Assembly: GCF_000308755.1 (NCBI RefSeq)
Contig: NZ_BAGF01000003.1
Span: 1-64,000 of the forward strand
Source of the DNA: Nocardia pneumoniae NBRC 100136
GTDB taxonomy: Bacteria > Actinomycetota > Actinomycetes > Mycobacteriales > Mycobacteriaceae
DNA: 64,000 bases
Reading direction: 5' to 3'
Part shown: positions 1 through 9,053 of the stretch, one piece after another
Layout: every line of letters begins with the position of its first letter
Numbering within the stretch: position 1 is the first letter of the stretch
Notes under the pieces: generated by a model
The model's input: the letters and a program-made list of their open reading frames with translations, nothing else
Told to the model about the DNA's origin: nothing
Databases searched by the model: none
Translations under genes and position numbers: made by a program

Positions 1-216
1 GAGCACGGCGCGGATCTCCGGAAGCGGCATGTCCAACGCGCGCAGCCGCCGGATCAGCTGCGCCTGCTCTACCTGCGCCGTCGAGTACCGCCGATAACCC
101 GAACTCGCGTCGATGTCGACCGGAGTGAGCAGGTCGATCTCGTGGTAGTAGCGCAGCGTCTTCACGCTGAGGTGGCTCAGCCTGGAGAACTCCCCGATCG
201 GGACGGTCGCCGTCAT
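1..216 (-). CDS. MerR family transcriptional regulator, N-terminal part (cut by window edge)
   Basis: The first 72 codons of a MerR-type regulator can be read on the minus strand; the rest lies before base 1. The N-terminus shows the canonical winged-helix segment: an IGEFSRLSHLSVKTLRYYHE stretch at about residues 7-26, then a GYRRYSTAQVEQAQLIRRLR-like wing and helix. MerR proteins bind an over-long promoter spacer and activate on ligand or metal binding; the effector-binding domain is not visible, so the ligand cannot be named. The ATG start is the only good one upstream of the motif. It is transcribed leftward. Confidence 0.85.
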   Translation of the reverse strand, partial: MTATVPIGEFSRLSHLSVKTLRYYHEIDLLTPVDIDASSGYRRYSTAQVEQAQLIRRLRALDMPLPEIRAVL

Positions 217-267
217 GGCCTCAGCCAACACCCTCCAGTGACGGGAGGGTCAACCGCACCCCGGCGG

Positions 268-891
268 CTAGGCGAGAACGAAGGTCAGCAGCAGGGTGGT
301 CTGGAAGGCGCCGCGCCACCACGAGTAGCCGAACCACACGCCGGGGGTGACCTCGCGGATTTCGTCGTACACCTGAGGCGTCGGCGACGGCGTGTAGTTG
401 AGCGCCCAGGCGGGGCCGCCGTCCAGCAGGGCGGGCGCGGCATAGACGTCGGCGCGCCAGCCTTCGATGCCCGCGCCGGTGAGACGGTTCATCAGATAAC
501 CGCCGTCCGGTCCGGTGTAGAAGGTCTTGCCGATCCAGAACGGCGGCGCGAGAGACTGCATGATCGGCGGGCGGGCCACCCAGCCTGCCTTCACGCCCAT
601 CGGGACCGCGCCGAGCGGCGCGTCGCGGAAGATGACGTCCTGCTGTTCCGGCGAGCAGCGAAACCGCAGCGAAGCGACGGTGGCCGCCTTGTCGTCCGGG
701 TAGAGAACGCAGCCGCCGCCGTAGTCGGCCACGGCGGGAACGGGTTCCGCGTCGATGACTTCCGCGTCGAGCACCTCGGCCGCGGCCGCGGAGTCGGCGT
801 CGGCGGACGCCGCCGGGCTGGCGGCGACCAGAAAGACGCCGGGGAGGATCGAGGTGAGCAGCACGCTGCTCAGGAAACGGTATGCCCTCAT
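268..891 (-). CDS. secreted protein of unknown function
   Basis: A 207-aa protein starting MRAYRFLSSVLLTSILPGVF, a clear Sec signal peptide (positive n-region, hydrophobic core, Ala-rich cleavage region near residues 25-31). The start at 891 was preferred to longer in-frame extensions because it places the signal peptide at the N-terminus. The mature part starts with a low-complexity Ala/Asp stretch and holds two cysteines (around CVLYPDD and FRCSPEQ) that could form a disulfide; the C-terminus is aromatic and hydrophobic (about the last 18 residues). No family is recognised. It is likely an exported or surface protein, transcribed away from ybaB. Confidence 0.65.
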   Translation of the reverse strand: MRAYRFLSSVLLTSILPGVFLVAASPAASADADSAAAAEVLDAEVIDAEPVPAVADYGGGCVLYPDDKAATVASLRFRCSPEQQDVIFRDAPLGAVPMGVKAGWVARPPIMQSLAPPFWIGKTFYTGPDGGYLMNRLTGAGIEGWRADVYAAPALLDGGPAWALNYTPSPTPQVYDEIREVTPGVWFGYSWWRGAFQTTLLLTFVLA

Positions 892-1084
892 CGCTGTCTC
901 CAGATTTGCCGCATCGGTCGCCGACCCGGTTCGATGGTAGGACGAGCTCGATGTTTCTCTACGGGAACTACCCAACCTGTTACCGGCAACGCGTCGAACA
1001 CCTCGGACCGATCGGGCCGCGCCGGACATCCGGTGCGGCAGGACTAGGCTGGCCGATGACACCTTCTCCAGAGAGGACCCTCCC

Positions 1085-1417
1085 GTGCAGCCAGGTGGTC
1101 AGTTCGATATGCAACAGTTACTCGCCCAGGCGCAGCAGATGCAGCAGGCGGTGATGGAGGCCCAAGCCGAGATCGCGGCGAGCGAAGTGGACGGCGCGGC
1201 GGGCGGCGGGCTGGTCCGGGTCACGATCAAGGCGACCGGTGAGGTGGTGTCGCTGACCATCGACCCGAAGGCCGTCGACCCCGACGACATCGAGACGTTG
1301 CAGGACCTGGTGATCGGCGCGGTCAACGACGCGATGGCGAACGCGCAGCGTCTCGCCGCGGAACGGCTCGGACCGTTGTCCGGTGGTTTCGGCGGCGGAT
1401 CGCTGCCCGGTTTCTGA
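1085..1417 (+). CDS. YbaB/EbfC family nucleoid-associated protein
   Basis: A 110-aa protein with the family layout: a Gln-rich N-terminal helix ([19 protein letters not shown]), then the central beta-strand block with [22 protein letters not shown], and a C-terminal helix ending in a Gly-rich tail. YbaB proteins are dimeric DNA-binding proteins that coat DNA and are almost always encoded directly upstream of recR. Here recR follows after 13 bp, so the two are probably one transcript. A GTG start is used. The equivalent M. tuberculosis pair is Rv3716c-Rv3715c (family knowledge). Confidence 0.93.
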   Translation: MQPGGQFDMQQLLAQAQQMQQAVMEAQAEIAASEVDGAAGGGLVRVTIKATGEVVSLTIDPKAVDPDDIETLQDLVIGAVNDAMANAQRLAAERLGPLSGGFGGGSLPGF

Positions 1418-1430
1418 GCCGAGGTAGCAG

Positions 1431-2039
1431 TTGTACGAGGGTCCGGTCCAGGATCTGATCGACGAATTGGGCAAGCTGCCCGGCGTCGGTCCGAAGAGCG
1501 CGCAGCGCATCGCCTTTCATCTGCTGCAGGTGGAGCCCCCGGAGATCGATCGGTTGCAGGCCGCCCTGCAGAAGGTGCGCGACGGCGTGCGGTTCTGCGT
1601 GGTCTGCGGGACGGTCTCCGACGGCGAGCTGTGCCGCATCTGTGCCGACCCGCGGCGCGACCGCACCATGATCTGCGTGGTCGAGGAGCCCAAGGACGTG
1701 CAGGCGATCGAGCGCACCAGGGAGTTCCGCGGCCGTTATCACGTGCTCGGCGGCGCGCTCGATCCGCTCAGCGGTATCGGCCCCGATCAGCTGCGGATCC
1801 GGGAGTTGCTGGCGCGCATCGCGAATCAGGAGGACGGCGTCGACGTCACCGAGGTGATCATCGCGACCGATCCGAACACCGAGGGCGAGGCCACCGCCAC
1901 CTATCTGGTCCGGATGCTGCGCGACTTTCCCGGCCTGAGCGTGACCAGGCTGGCTTCGGGTCTGCCGATGGGCGGTGACCTGGAGTTCGCCGACGAGCTG
2001 ACCCTCGGTCGCGCGCTGTCCGGGCGGCGCGCGCTGTAG
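1431..2039 (+). CDS. recR: recombination protein RecR
   Basis: 202 aa, the normal length for RecR. RecR acts with RecO (and RecF) to load RecA onto gapped DNA in homologous recombinational repair. An N-terminal helix-hairpin-helix ([20 protein letters not shown], about residues 13-32) is followed by a four-cysteine zinc finger at C56, C59, C68 and C71 and a Toprim domain with the acidic VVEEPKD motif near residue 84. The start is TTG, 13 bp after the ybaB stop, with [10 protein letters not shown] as expected for the family. Confidence 0.97.
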   Translation: MYEGPVQDLIDELGKLPGVGPKSAQRIAFHLLQVEPPEIDRLQAALQKVRDGVRFCVVCGTVSDGELCRICADPRRDRTMICVVEEPKDVQAIERTREFRGRYHVLGGALDPLSGIGPDQLRIRELLARIANQEDGVDVTEVIIATDPNTEGEATATYLVRMLRDFPGLSVTRLASGLPMGGDLEFADELTLGRALSGRRAL

Positions 2040-2111
2040 CCGCTGATCGCGCGACAACCCATTGCGCCGGAGGGGATTGCGCGGCGGCGAACGTGGGTTA
2101 CTGTGTCGGGG

Positions 2112-2729
2112 ATGAGCATCGAATTCGTTCTGACGACGCTCGTCATCGTCGCCACTCCCGGTACCGGGGTGCTGTTCACCCTCGCGGCCGGTCTGTCGCG
2201 AGGCGCGAGGGCCAGCGTGATCGCGGCCTTCGGCTGCACGCTCGGCATCGTTCCGCACATGATCGCGGCGATCACCGGCTTGGCCGCGGTGCTCAACGCC
2301 AGCGCGGTCGCGTTCCAGACGCTGAAGTACCTCGGAGTCGCCTACCTGCTGTACATGGCATGGACCACGTTCCGGGACAAGGGCGCGCTCGCGGTCCCGG
2401 AGCAGACCGAGCAGGCCACGCCCTCGGCGCGGACGGTGATCACCTCAGCGGTGCTGCTCAACATCCTCAACCCCAAACTGACCATCTTTTTCTTCGCGTT
2501 CCTGCCCCAGTTCGTGCCCAGCGGCGCGCCGAACGCGTTGGCGCGCATGCTGGAGCTGAGCGGCATTTTCATGCTCGCCACCTTCGTGGTGTTCGCGATC
2601 TACGGCGCTTGCGCGGCCGCGGTGCGCGACCAGGTCATCTCGCGTCCGGCCGTGGTGACGTGGATGCGCAGAGCCTTCGGCGCTTCCTTCGTCGCCCTCG
2701 CGGGACGTCTGGCCACGCAGAACCAGTGA
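2112..2729 (+). CDS. LysE/RhtB family amino-acid exporter
   Basis: About 205 aa, six hydrophobic segments. The N-terminus carries the family signature region (VIVATPGTGVLFTLAAGLSRG), followed by conserved NxLNPKLTIFFFAFLPQF in the fourth segment. LysE/RhtB proteins export amino acids or small polar metabolites by proton exchange; substrate cannot be told from sequence. The ATG at 2112 was chosen; a GTG nine bases upstream (2103) is possible. It converges with the gene ending at 2772; a 10-bp palindrome (2731-2740) sits in the gap. Confidence 0.85.
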   Translation: MSIEFVLTTLVIVATPGTGVLFTLAAGLSRGARASVIAAFGCTLGIVPHMIAAITGLAAVLNASAVAFQTLKYLGVAYLLYMAWTTFRDKGALAVPEQTEQATPSARTVITSAVLLNILNPKLTIFFFAFLPQFVPSGAPNALARMLELSGIFMLATFVVFAIYGACAAAVRDQVISRPAVVTWMRRAFGASFVALAGRLATQNQ

Positions 2730-2771
2730 GCGGACGTCCGGAGCGGGGAGGCGCGCTCGGCGGTTGGCGAT

Positions 2772-3416
2772 TCAGAGTTCGACGCGGGACCAGGGAAGGC
2801 TGGGGAAGCGGGTCCGGTTGTCGTTGGCCCATTCCCAGATGAGGGCGGCTACGGTGGCGGGATCGGCGACCGTGGTGCCGAAGTGCTTGTCGGGGGAGCC
2901 GTCCCGATATTCGAGGGTGTAGACCCCGGTGTTCTCGCGGTAGGTCTGGATATAGAACTGCTCGCCGCGCTCGACGACGAGGTACGGGTTCGGCGGGCTC
3001 AGCTCGGGAACCCACTGCTCGACAAGCGCTTTGGTCAGGTACGGGAACTCACCGGCGCCGCCGTGGGTGACAGTGGCCGGGATGTGCCCCGCGGGATCGA
3101 TCAGCCAGGCCAGCTGCGGGTCGTAGACGGCGTAGTTCAGTGGCGTCGCGAGTTCGAACAGCAGGTGGCGTACGAATCCGATCGCGTCATACGGGCAGGA
3201 GACGTACAGCGCCGCGCCGGTCGCGGCGCCGCCCACCGGGGCGGTGCTGAGAAAGCTGTCCTCTTCGGGTAGCTCCGCGTCGCGTCTGTTGAGCTCGGCG
3301 GCGATCTGCGCCACCACCCCCGCTTCGGGTATGCCCTGCTGAGTGCTCAGGTAGGCGTCGACCTGCGCGATCGACGACGCGACACCGGAAGGCAGCAACA
3401 CGTGGTCATAGCTCAC
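2772..3416 (-). CDS. conserved hypothetical protein, 214 aa
   Basis: The ORF is open further upstream, but the GTG at 3416 is the best start because the extension would run through the Cys-rich gene on the same strand. The protein begins VSYDHVLLPSG and has no signal peptide, membrane segment or recognised catalytic motif. It contains a mixed acidic/aromatic domain with a PYDAIGFVRHLLFEL block and ends WSRVEL. It overlaps the upstream Cys-rich gene by 11 bp in another frame, so the two are translationally coupled and probably work together. Function unknown. Confidence 0.75.
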   Translation of the reverse strand: MSYDHVLLPSGVASSIAQVDAYLSTQQGIPEAGVVAQIAAELNRRDAELPEEDSFLSTAPVGGAATGAALYVSCPYDAIGFVRHLLFELATPLNYAVYDPQLAWLIDPAGHIPATVTHGGAGEFPYLTKALVEQWVPELSPPNPYLVVERGEQFYIQTYRENTGVYTLEYRDGSPDKHFGTTVADPATVAALIWEWANDNRTRFPSLPWSRVEL

Positions 3417-3645
3417 CTCGGCCAGGGTACGGAACTGCGAAAACCCGCCGACGGGTCGCGTCGCCCTCGGTGCACCGGCAGCCGCCCGCGAGATCGCCGC
3501 AATCGATGACGAAGTCGTGTCGAGCATGGGCGGGATCGATGCACCGCTCATCGGTGCATTCGGAAATCCGGCCCGCATGCACGATCAAGGTTCCGTGGCA
3601 GTGGTCGAACGCTGAGTCGCAGGATGAACAACCTGTTGTGCGCAT
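3406..3645 (-). CDS. small cysteine-rich protein, probable metal-binding
   Basis: 79 aa with eight cysteines (C6, C9, C16, C30, C35, C49, C56, C58) plus several His. The CxxC-x6-CH and C-x4-C pairs look like zinc- or iron-sulfur-binding knuckles. The start at 3645 is supported by a strong Shine-Dalgarno (AGGAGGT, six bases upstream). The downstream gene starts inside its last codons. I believe similar short proteins occur widely in nocardiae and relatives, with no assigned function; that memory is not checked. A metal-binding role is inferred only from the Cys spacing. Confidence 0.75.
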   Translation of the reverse strand: MRTTGCSSCDSAFDHCHGTLIVHAGRISECTDERCIDPAHARHDFVIDCGDLAGGCRCTEGDATRRRVFAVPYPGRGEL

Positions 3646-3881
3646 GTGACCTCCTGGAGAGATCGGAGTTGTCATTCGGTGATGTCGGCGCCGCAAGGGG
3701 TGCGGCGAGACCATTGTCGCGTGTGTTGCCACAGTTTCTCGATCATTCAGCAATCATGTCGCAACTTTTTCTCTGTGGCGGGTATCGTTCCTCACTCCGT
3801 CTGTCTCCGGGGCTGTTACGTGCGAAAATGGCAGCACAGCTCACCGATTCCAGTACGCGGGGCCCGCTCGCCGCATGTCTG

Positions 3882-3894
3882 ATACGGAACGTAT
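3882..3894. promoter_or_regulatory. inverted repeat upstream of the ATP-grasp gene
   Basis: ATACG (3882-3886) and CGTAT (3890-3894) form a short hyphenated palindrome about 55 bp before the GTG start of the ATP-grasp/alpha-E gene, in the 303-bp divergent gap 3646-3948. It could be an operator; the rest of the gap holds no gene I can support. Confidence 0.3.
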
Positions 3895-3948
3895 GCGGGA
3901 TTCCGGCGACTGTTTAGCATCCTTGATGGCGGAAGTGAGGTCGGCGCG

Positions 3949-6603
3949 GTGGCGGTGCGCGATGAGCCGCGAGAGACGGCGACCGGTGCGAATGCGAGCG
4001 AGCAGTTCGCGCGCTACCGCGCCGAGAGTGCCGACAGCGCCGCGTATGACGAATGCGGCAGGCCCACCGCGGGTTACTACGACGAACTGGTCGATGCCGA
4101 GGGCAAGGTGCGGCCGATGTGGCGGGAGCTGTCCGCCGATTTCGTGAACCTCGGCAGCGACGGACTCGACCGGCTGGACAGCCGGGTGCGCAGGCTGGTC
4201 GATGACGACGGCATCACCTATTTCGAGGCGGGCGCGTCGGCCGAAAGCGCGGCGCCGAGCCCGTGGCGCCTCGACCCGATCCCCCTGCTGGTCTCCGCGG
4301 ACGACTGGACCCGGCTGGAGGCGGGCCTGGAACAGCGTTCCCGACTACTCGACGAGGTACTCACCGACATCTACGGTCCGCGCAGGACACTCGGTTCGGG
4401 ACTGCTCGCGCCGGAAGTCGTGTTCGGCAACCGCGGTTACGTGCGAGCCGCGCACGGCATCACCGTGCCGGGGCGGCATCAGCTGTTCCTGCACGCCTGC
4501 GACCTCAGCCGATGGAGCGACGGCCGGTTCCGAGTGATCGCCGACCGAGCGCAGGCGCCGTCCGGCGGCGGATACGCGCTGGCCGATCGCAGGGTCGTGG
4601 CGACCGCGATCCCGGAGTCGTTCGAGCACGCCAATCCGCGGCCGCTGACGCCGTTCGCCAGGGCGATGCGGGCGATGCTGATCGAGTCGGCACAGGCCGA
4701 CGACGATGAACCGGTGATCGTGGTGCTCAGCCCGGGCGTGCACTCCGAGACCGCGTTCGATCAGGCGTACCTCGCTTCGACGCTGGGCTTTCCGCTGGTG
4801 GAAAGCGCGGATCTGGTGGTGCGCGACGGGTCGCTGTGGATGCGGTCGCTGGGCACGCTGAAGCGGGTGGATGTGGTGCTGCGGCGGGTGGACGCCGAGT
4901 TCTCCGATCCGCTGGACCTGCGCCCGGATTCCCGGCTCGGCGTGGTGGGACTGGTCGAGGTGCTGCGGCGCGGCGCGGTGACCGTGGTGAACACGCTGGG
5001 CAGCGGGCTGCTGGAGAATCCGGCGCTGGCCGGGTTCCTGCCTCGGCTCGCGCGCTCGCTGCTGGGGGAGGACCTGCTGCTGGAGAGCGCGCCGTCGTAC
5101 TGGGGTGGCGACGACCGGGAGCGCGCACACCTGCTGGCGAATCTGGACACGCTGGTCATCCGCTCGGCGGTCGACGGCGCCACGCTGTTCGGACCGGAAC
5201 TGAGCCGTGAGCAGCGTGACGACGTGATCGCCAGGATCCACGCGTGCGGATGGCAGTGGGTCGGTCAGGAACCGGCGCAGTTCTCCGTCGCGCCCGCCGT
5301 GCGGGAACATGGTGGACTCGCCGCTGCTCCGGTCGGCATGCGGCTGTTCTCGCTGGCCCGGCGGGGCGGCTACACCGTGATGTCCGGTGGTCTCGGCCAA
5401 GTGCGTGAGCGCGTCGCGCCCGATCGCGCCGTGATCAAAGTGGCCGCCAAAGACATCTGGGTACGGGCGGCGCCGACCACCGCCGCCGCGGTCGCCGCCG
5501 AGCCGCCGCGGGAGGAACGCGAGCGGCCCACCGTCCCGGTCGTGGAATCGATCAGTTCCCCGCGTGTGCTCAACGATCTGTTCTGGATGGGCCGCTACGG
5601 CGAGCGCGGCGAGGCCACCGCGCGGTTGCTGATCGCCACCCATGAGCGCTATCAGGAGTTCCGCTACCGTCCCTGGCTGGAGGGCGCGGACGCGCTGCCG
5701 GTCCTGCTGGCCGCCGTCGGCCGGACCACCGCCACCGCCGCGCCGACCGACGGGATGTTCGGCCCGGAGGTACAAGACCTTGCAGCGCAGCAGGATTCGG
5801 CCTCGCGCGAGGGGCACGACTACCTCGTCGCGTTGACGGTCGACCGGGAGCTGGCCGGGTCGCTGGCCTTCGCGGTCGACCGGTACGGCATCGCGGCGCG
5901 AGCCGTGCGCGACCAGCTGTCGGTGGACACCTGGATGATCCTCGGCGCGGTCGACCGAGCACTGGCCGACTACCGCGGAACCGCGAGCGACCAGGAGGCG
6001 GAGCTCTCGCAGGTGCATTCGCTGACCCTGGCCGGTCTGCTCGCACTGTCCGGCATCGACGCGGAATCGCTGGTACGCGAACCCGGCTGGTACGTCATGG
6101 ACATCGGCAAGCGCATCGAACGCGGACTCACGCTGACCGCGCTGCTGTCGGCCGCGCTGGTCCAGGAGTATCCGGAGGAGACCGAGCGGGAGGTCACCGA
6201 ATGGGTGCTGCGCGTCGCGGAGTCGTCGGTGAGTTACCGGCGCAGGCACCGGGATTCGGTGCGGATCGCCGCCGTCGCGGGGTTGCTGCTGTTCGACACC
6301 GGCAACCCGCGATCGCTGGCGTACCAACTGGACCGCCTGGACGCCGATTTCCGTGCGCTGCCCGGCGCGGCGCGATCGTCGCGCCCGCGGCGGCTACTCG
6401 CGGACGCGCAACGAATGCTGCGGCGCCTGGACCCCGACGACCTCGAAGTCACCGACACCGACGATCGGCGCGACGAGTTGGCCGAACTCCTGGACGGGGT
6501 GCACTCGCGGTTGCGCAAGCTGTCCGAATCGTTCGAGACCACCACATTGTCGCTGCCGGTCGGGTTTCAGCCACTCTGGGGCAGCACGCAGGTCGTCGGA
6601 TGA
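3949..6603 (+). CDS. circularly permuted ATP-grasp protein with C-terminal alpha-E domain
   Basis: 884 aa. The N-terminal ~500 residues match the circularly permuted type 2 ATP-grasp layout (PMWRELSADF near residue 47, LLDEVLTDIYGPR near 133, VVNTLGSGLLENPALAGFLP near 350, the ISSPRVLNDLFWMGRYGER junction near 540) and the last ~330 residues are the all-helical alpha-E domain. Single-chain fusions of these two are known. The family is thought to ligate a peptide or amino-acid substrate, and usually travels with a transglutaminase, as here (4-bp overlap with the next gene). The exact substrate is unknown. GTG start, preceded by GGAAGTGAGG. Confidence 0.9.
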   Translation: MAVRDEPRETATGANASEQFARYRAESADSAAYDECGRPTAGYYDELVDAEGKVRPMWRELSADFVNLGSDGLDRLDSRVRRLVDDDGITYFEAGASAESAAPSPWRLDPIPLLVSADDWTRLEAGLEQRSRLLDEVLTDIYGPRRTLGSGLLAPEVVFGNRGYVRAAHGITVPGRHQLFLHACDLSRWSDGRFRVIADRAQAPSGGGYALADRRVVATAIPESFEHANPRPLTPFARAMRAMLIESAQADDDEPVIVVLSPGVHSETAFDQAYLASTLGFPLVESADLVVRDGSLWMRSLGTLKRVDVVLRRVDAEFSDPLDLRPDSRLGVVGLVEVLRRGAVTVVNTLGSGLLENPALAGFLPRLARSLLGEDLLLESAPSYWGGDDRERAHLLANLDTLVIRSAVDGATLFGPELSREQRDDVIARIHACGWQWVGQEPAQFSVAPAVREHGGLAAAPVGMRLFSLARRGGYTVMSGGLGQVRERVAPDRAVIKVAAKDIWVRAAPTTAAAVAAEPPREERERPTVPVVESISSPRVLNDLFWMGRYGERGEATARLLIATHERYQEFRYRPWLEGADALPVLLAAVGRTTATAAPTDGMFGPEVQDLAAQQDSASREGHDYLVALTVDRELAGSLAFAVDRYGIAARAVRDQLSVDTWMILGAVDRALADYRGTASDQEAELSQVHSLTLAGLLALSGIDAESLVREPGWYVMDIGKRIERGLTLTALLSAALVQEYPEETEREVTEWVLRVAESSVSYRRRHRDSVRIAAVAGLLLFDTGNPRSLAYQLDRLDADFRALPGAARSSRPRRLLADAQRMLRRLDPDDLEVTDTDDRRDELAELLDGVHSRLRKLSESFETTTLSLPVGFQPLWGSTQVVG

Positions 6604-7508
6604 TCGTCGGCGGCGCGGCCCGGCGCTATCGAGTGGAGCACCGCACCACGTACTCGTATTCCGGGGAGGTCATCAGCTCGTACGGCCGCGCGTATCTGAC
6701 GCCGCGTGACTTGCCAGGTCAACGGCTGCTGGCACACGACATCCACATCGAGCCGACGCCGTCGGACCGGTCGGTCGGCGCGGACGTGTACGGCAACATC
6801 ACCTCCTTTTTCCATGTCACAGCCCAGCATCACGTCCTCGCCGTCACCGGTGCGTCGCTGGTGGAGGTGGACGCGCCCGTCATCGATCCGGCCGCCGCCG
6901 CGCAGCGGTGGGAGGTAGCGCGTCCGACCGGCGCGAATGGACCGCTGGCCGCGGAGTTCGCCCTCGACCTGCATCCGCAGGAGATCACTCCGGAGATCGT
7001 CGCGTACGCGGCCGAGTCTCTCCGGCCGGGCAGACCGCTGCTGGACGCGGTGGCCGAGCTGAACACCCGCATCTACACCGACTTCACCTACATGTCGGGC
7101 GCCACGACGGTGTCGAGCAAGGTGGCCGACGTGTTCGCCGACCGCGCGGGCGTCTGCCAGGATTTCGCGCGACTGGCCTGCGCCTGCCTGCGGTCGCACG
7201 GTCTGGCAGCCAGGTACGTGTCCGGCTACCTTGCCACCGATCCGCCCCCGGGCAAGGAGCGGATGGTCGGCGCCGACGCCACCCACGCCTGGGCGGCCGT
7301 GTGGCTGCCCGGCTCCGGCGAACACGACCGCGCCGGTCACTGGATCGATTTCGATCCCACCAACGACCAGTTCGGCGACGAGCGGTACGTCACCGTGGCG
7401 TGGGGCCGCGACTACGCCGACGTACCTCCGCTGCGCGGCATCATCTACACCGACGCAAAAGACAGCGTCATCACCGTCTCCGTCGACGTTTCCGAGGTCG
7501 ACGGGTGA
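6600..7508 (+). CDS. transglutaminase-like cysteine protease family protein
   Basis: 302 aa. A bacterial transglutaminase-like N-terminal beta domain (YRVEHRTTYSYSGEVISSYG, residues 10-29) precedes a papain-fold core with the catalytic triad visible: C186 in DRAGVCQDFARL, H229 in GADATHAWAAV and D250 in HWIDFDPTND. No signal peptide, so cytoplasmic. The ATG overlaps the TGA of the ATP-grasp gene (ATGA), the standard partner arrangement; the pair may build and cleave a small peptide, but no pathway is established that I can name. Confidence 0.92.
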   Translation: MIVGGAARRYRVEHRTTYSYSGEVISSYGRAYLTPRDLPGQRLLAHDIHIEPTPSDRSVGADVYGNITSFFHVTAQHHVLAVTGASLVEVDAPVIDPAAAAQRWEVARPTGANGPLAAEFALDLHPQEITPEIVAYAAESLRPGRPLLDAVAELNTRIYTDFTYMSGATTVSSKVADVFADRAGVCQDFARLACACLRSHGLAARYVSGYLATDPPPGKERMVGADATHAWAAVWLPGSGEHDRAGHWIDFDPTNDQFGDERYVTVAWGRDYADVPPLRGIIYTDAKDSVITVSVDVSEVDG

Positions 7509-7651
7509 ACTGTCTGGCTGGTCACAGGCTCGGCTCTCGGCGTGCGCGGGCCGGGAACTGTGGAAGCATCGTAGGTAACCCGTAGCCGACCGTCCGGCGG
7601 CGCCGCGGTACCAGCCGGAGTTTCGGGGACCTGACGCCGGAATGGGGACGT

Positions 7652-8191
7652 ATGAACAGCGAGCACATGACCGACACGTGGACAGCGGACGAGCTCGGAT
7701 TCCGGCCGGACATCTCCCAGGAGCACCTGCGCACGCTGGTGGAGCAGATCCGGGCGGAAGGTCTCCCGGATGCGCTGTGGCTGATCCTGCGGCCGTGGAC
7801 CGCCGAACCACGCCGGTGGCACCCGGAGGTGTACGGCATCGATGTGCCCGAAACCGACGCCGGACCGTGGGTCTGCGAGCTCAACGCACCGGTCAGATGG
7901 CACTCGCTGATGGGTGGCCTGTCGTCGGTCGAGTGGGTGAACAACCGTCCGACCATCGACGAATTGGGCCGGGCCTGGGACGAACTCGAGACGGCAGGCC
8001 TGCGTCCCTCGGTCTGCGTCAACCTCGGCCCGGCCGGGCACGGCGGCCGCTGGCAGCTGCAAGTCGTGTCGGTGTCCGCGTTCGGCAAGATCGCCGACGA
8101 CACCATGAGCGACGTCGGCGAGACCCTCGGTGGCCGACTGGGGTACTGGTCGATGAACCCCGAATGGATCTTGTGGCGAACCGACAACTGA
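7652..8191 (+). CDS. conserved hypothetical protein, 179 aa
   Basis: A soluble acidic protein, Trp-rich (LWLILRPWTAEPRRWHPEVYG, MNPEWILWRT at the C-terminus). No signal peptide, no transmembrane segment and no catalytic motif that I recognise. The ATG at 7652 follows a GGGGACGT sequence; an in-frame ATG 15 bases later is an alternative start. It stands alone, converging on gatD with a 30-bp gap. Coding is supported by length and by protein-like composition compared with other frames. Confidence 0.65.
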   Translation: MNSEHMTDTWTADELGFRPDISQEHLRTLVEQIRAEGLPDALWLILRPWTAEPRRWHPEVYGIDVPETDAGPWVCELNAPVRWHSLMGGLSSVEWVNNRPTIDELGRAWDELETAGLRPSVCVNLGPAGHGGRWQLQVVSVSAFGKIADDTMSDVGETLGGRLGYWSMNPEWILWRTDN

Positions 8192-8221
8192 GACTCGCCA
8201 CACTGCGGACCGAGCCGTGGT

Positions 8222-8932
8222 TCAGGCGCGCAGGCGCTCGCGGCGGAGCTGGTCGACCTCGGGAAGGTCGAGGGGAGCCAGTTCGGTGACGCCGAGGGCG
8301 CGCATCAGCAGCAGATCGGCGAGTTCGGGGTTGCGGGCCAGCACGGGGCCGTGCATGTAGGTGCCGATCACCGAACCCTGGACGACGCCCTCCAGCCCGT
8401 CGCCGACACCGTTGCCGACCCCGCGCGAGACCCGCGCCAGGCCGGTCGCGTCGCCGCCGAGCTTCGTGCCACCGCGGTGGTTCTCGAAGCCCGTGAGCGG
8501 CGCGGTGAGCCCGTCGAGCAGCGGTGTGGTCGTCACCTCGCCGATGGCGCGCTTGTGCTGCGGCGACGTGGTGACGTCGATCATGCCGACGCCGTCCACC
8601 CGCTCGCCCGCCGAGGTCTCGTACCACTGGCCGAGCACCTGGATCGCCGCGCAGATCGCCAGCACCGGAGCGCCTTTCGCGGACGCCCGCTGCAAGCCGG
8701 GGTAGCGCTGGAGGTGCCGGGTGGCCAGCCGCTGCGCGGAGTCCTCCGCGCCGCCGAGGGTGTAGATGTCCAGCGAATCGGGCACCGGGTCGGGCAGCGT
8801 GATATCGACGATCTCGGCGTCGTAGCCGCGCATACGCAGCCGCTGACGCAGCACGAGCGCGTTGCCGCCGTCGCCGTAGGTACCCATCACGTCCGGCAGA
8901 ACCAGGCCGATGCGAATGGTCGATTCACTCAT
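8222..8932 (-). CDS. gatD: lipid II isoglutaminyl synthase, glutamine amidotransferase subunit GatD
   Basis: 236 aa, class I glutamine amidotransferase of the cobyric-acid-synthase type. C94 in VLAICAAIQVLG is the nucleophile and H194 in GTYMHGPVLARN the catalytic His; there is no synthetase domain. Together with MurT it amidates the alpha-carboxyl of D-Glu in the lipid II stem peptide to isoglutamine, a step needed for efficient cross-linking. It is encoded after murT on the same strand, separated by two tiny ORFs; its ATG overlaps the stop of the second one (ATGA). Rv3713 is the mycobacterial equivalent (family knowledge). Confidence 0.93.
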   Translation of the reverse strand: MSESTIRIGLVLPDVMGTYGDGGNALVLRQRLRMRGYDAEIVDITLPDPVPDSLDIYTLGGAEDSAQRLATRHLQRYPGLQRASAKGAPVLAICAAIQVLGQWYETSAGERVDGVGMIDVTTSPQHKRAIGEVTTTPLLDGLTAPLTGFENHRGGTKLGGDATGLARVSRGVGNGVGDGLEGVVQGSVIGTYMHGPVLARNPELADLLLMRALGVTELAPLDLPEVDQLRRERLRA

Positions 8933-9006
8933 ACTGTGTCCTTTCTGGCCTGCGCGAATCCCTCCGTGGTCACGCTTCGCTGCCGCCTCCGGGCCTGCCC
9001 GCTCAT
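8929..9006 (-). CDS. mini-ORF 2 between murT and gatD (25 codons, putative coupling ORF)
   Basis: Starts at ATG 9006 with its own AGAAAGGA Shine-Dalgarno seven bases upstream, and its TGA overlaps the gatD ATG (ATGA). The peptide is Arg/Gln-rich and ends QARKDTV. Its start overlaps the stop of mini-ORF 1 in the same ATGA fashion. The likely role is to carry ribosomes from murT to gatD; whether the peptide itself matters is unknown. Composition alone does not prove it is translated. Confidence 0.45.
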   Translation of the reverse strand: MSGQARRRQRSVTTEGFAQARKDTV

Positions 9007-9053
9007 GCCGGGTCCTTTCTGGCCTGCGTGGAGCCCTGCGCGGTCCGGCTCAT
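9003..9053 (-). CDS. mini-ORF 1 between murT and gatD (16 codons, putative coupling ORF)
   Basis: ATG at 9053 overlaps the murT TGA (9052-9050) and its TGA overlaps the ATG of mini-ORF 2. The peptide reads MSRTAQGSTQARKDPA; its last residues QARKD repeat in mini-ORF 2 because both contain the same CAGGCCAGAAAGGAC segment. It looks like a duplicated ribosome-binding/start module. Confidence 0.4.
   Translation of the reverse strand: MSRTAQGSTQARKDPA

Noticed and set aside
4345..6327. 660-codon open frame opposite the ATP-grasp gene
   Set aside because: Shadow of a recognised gene, with a low-complexity Arg/His/Gln-rich product.
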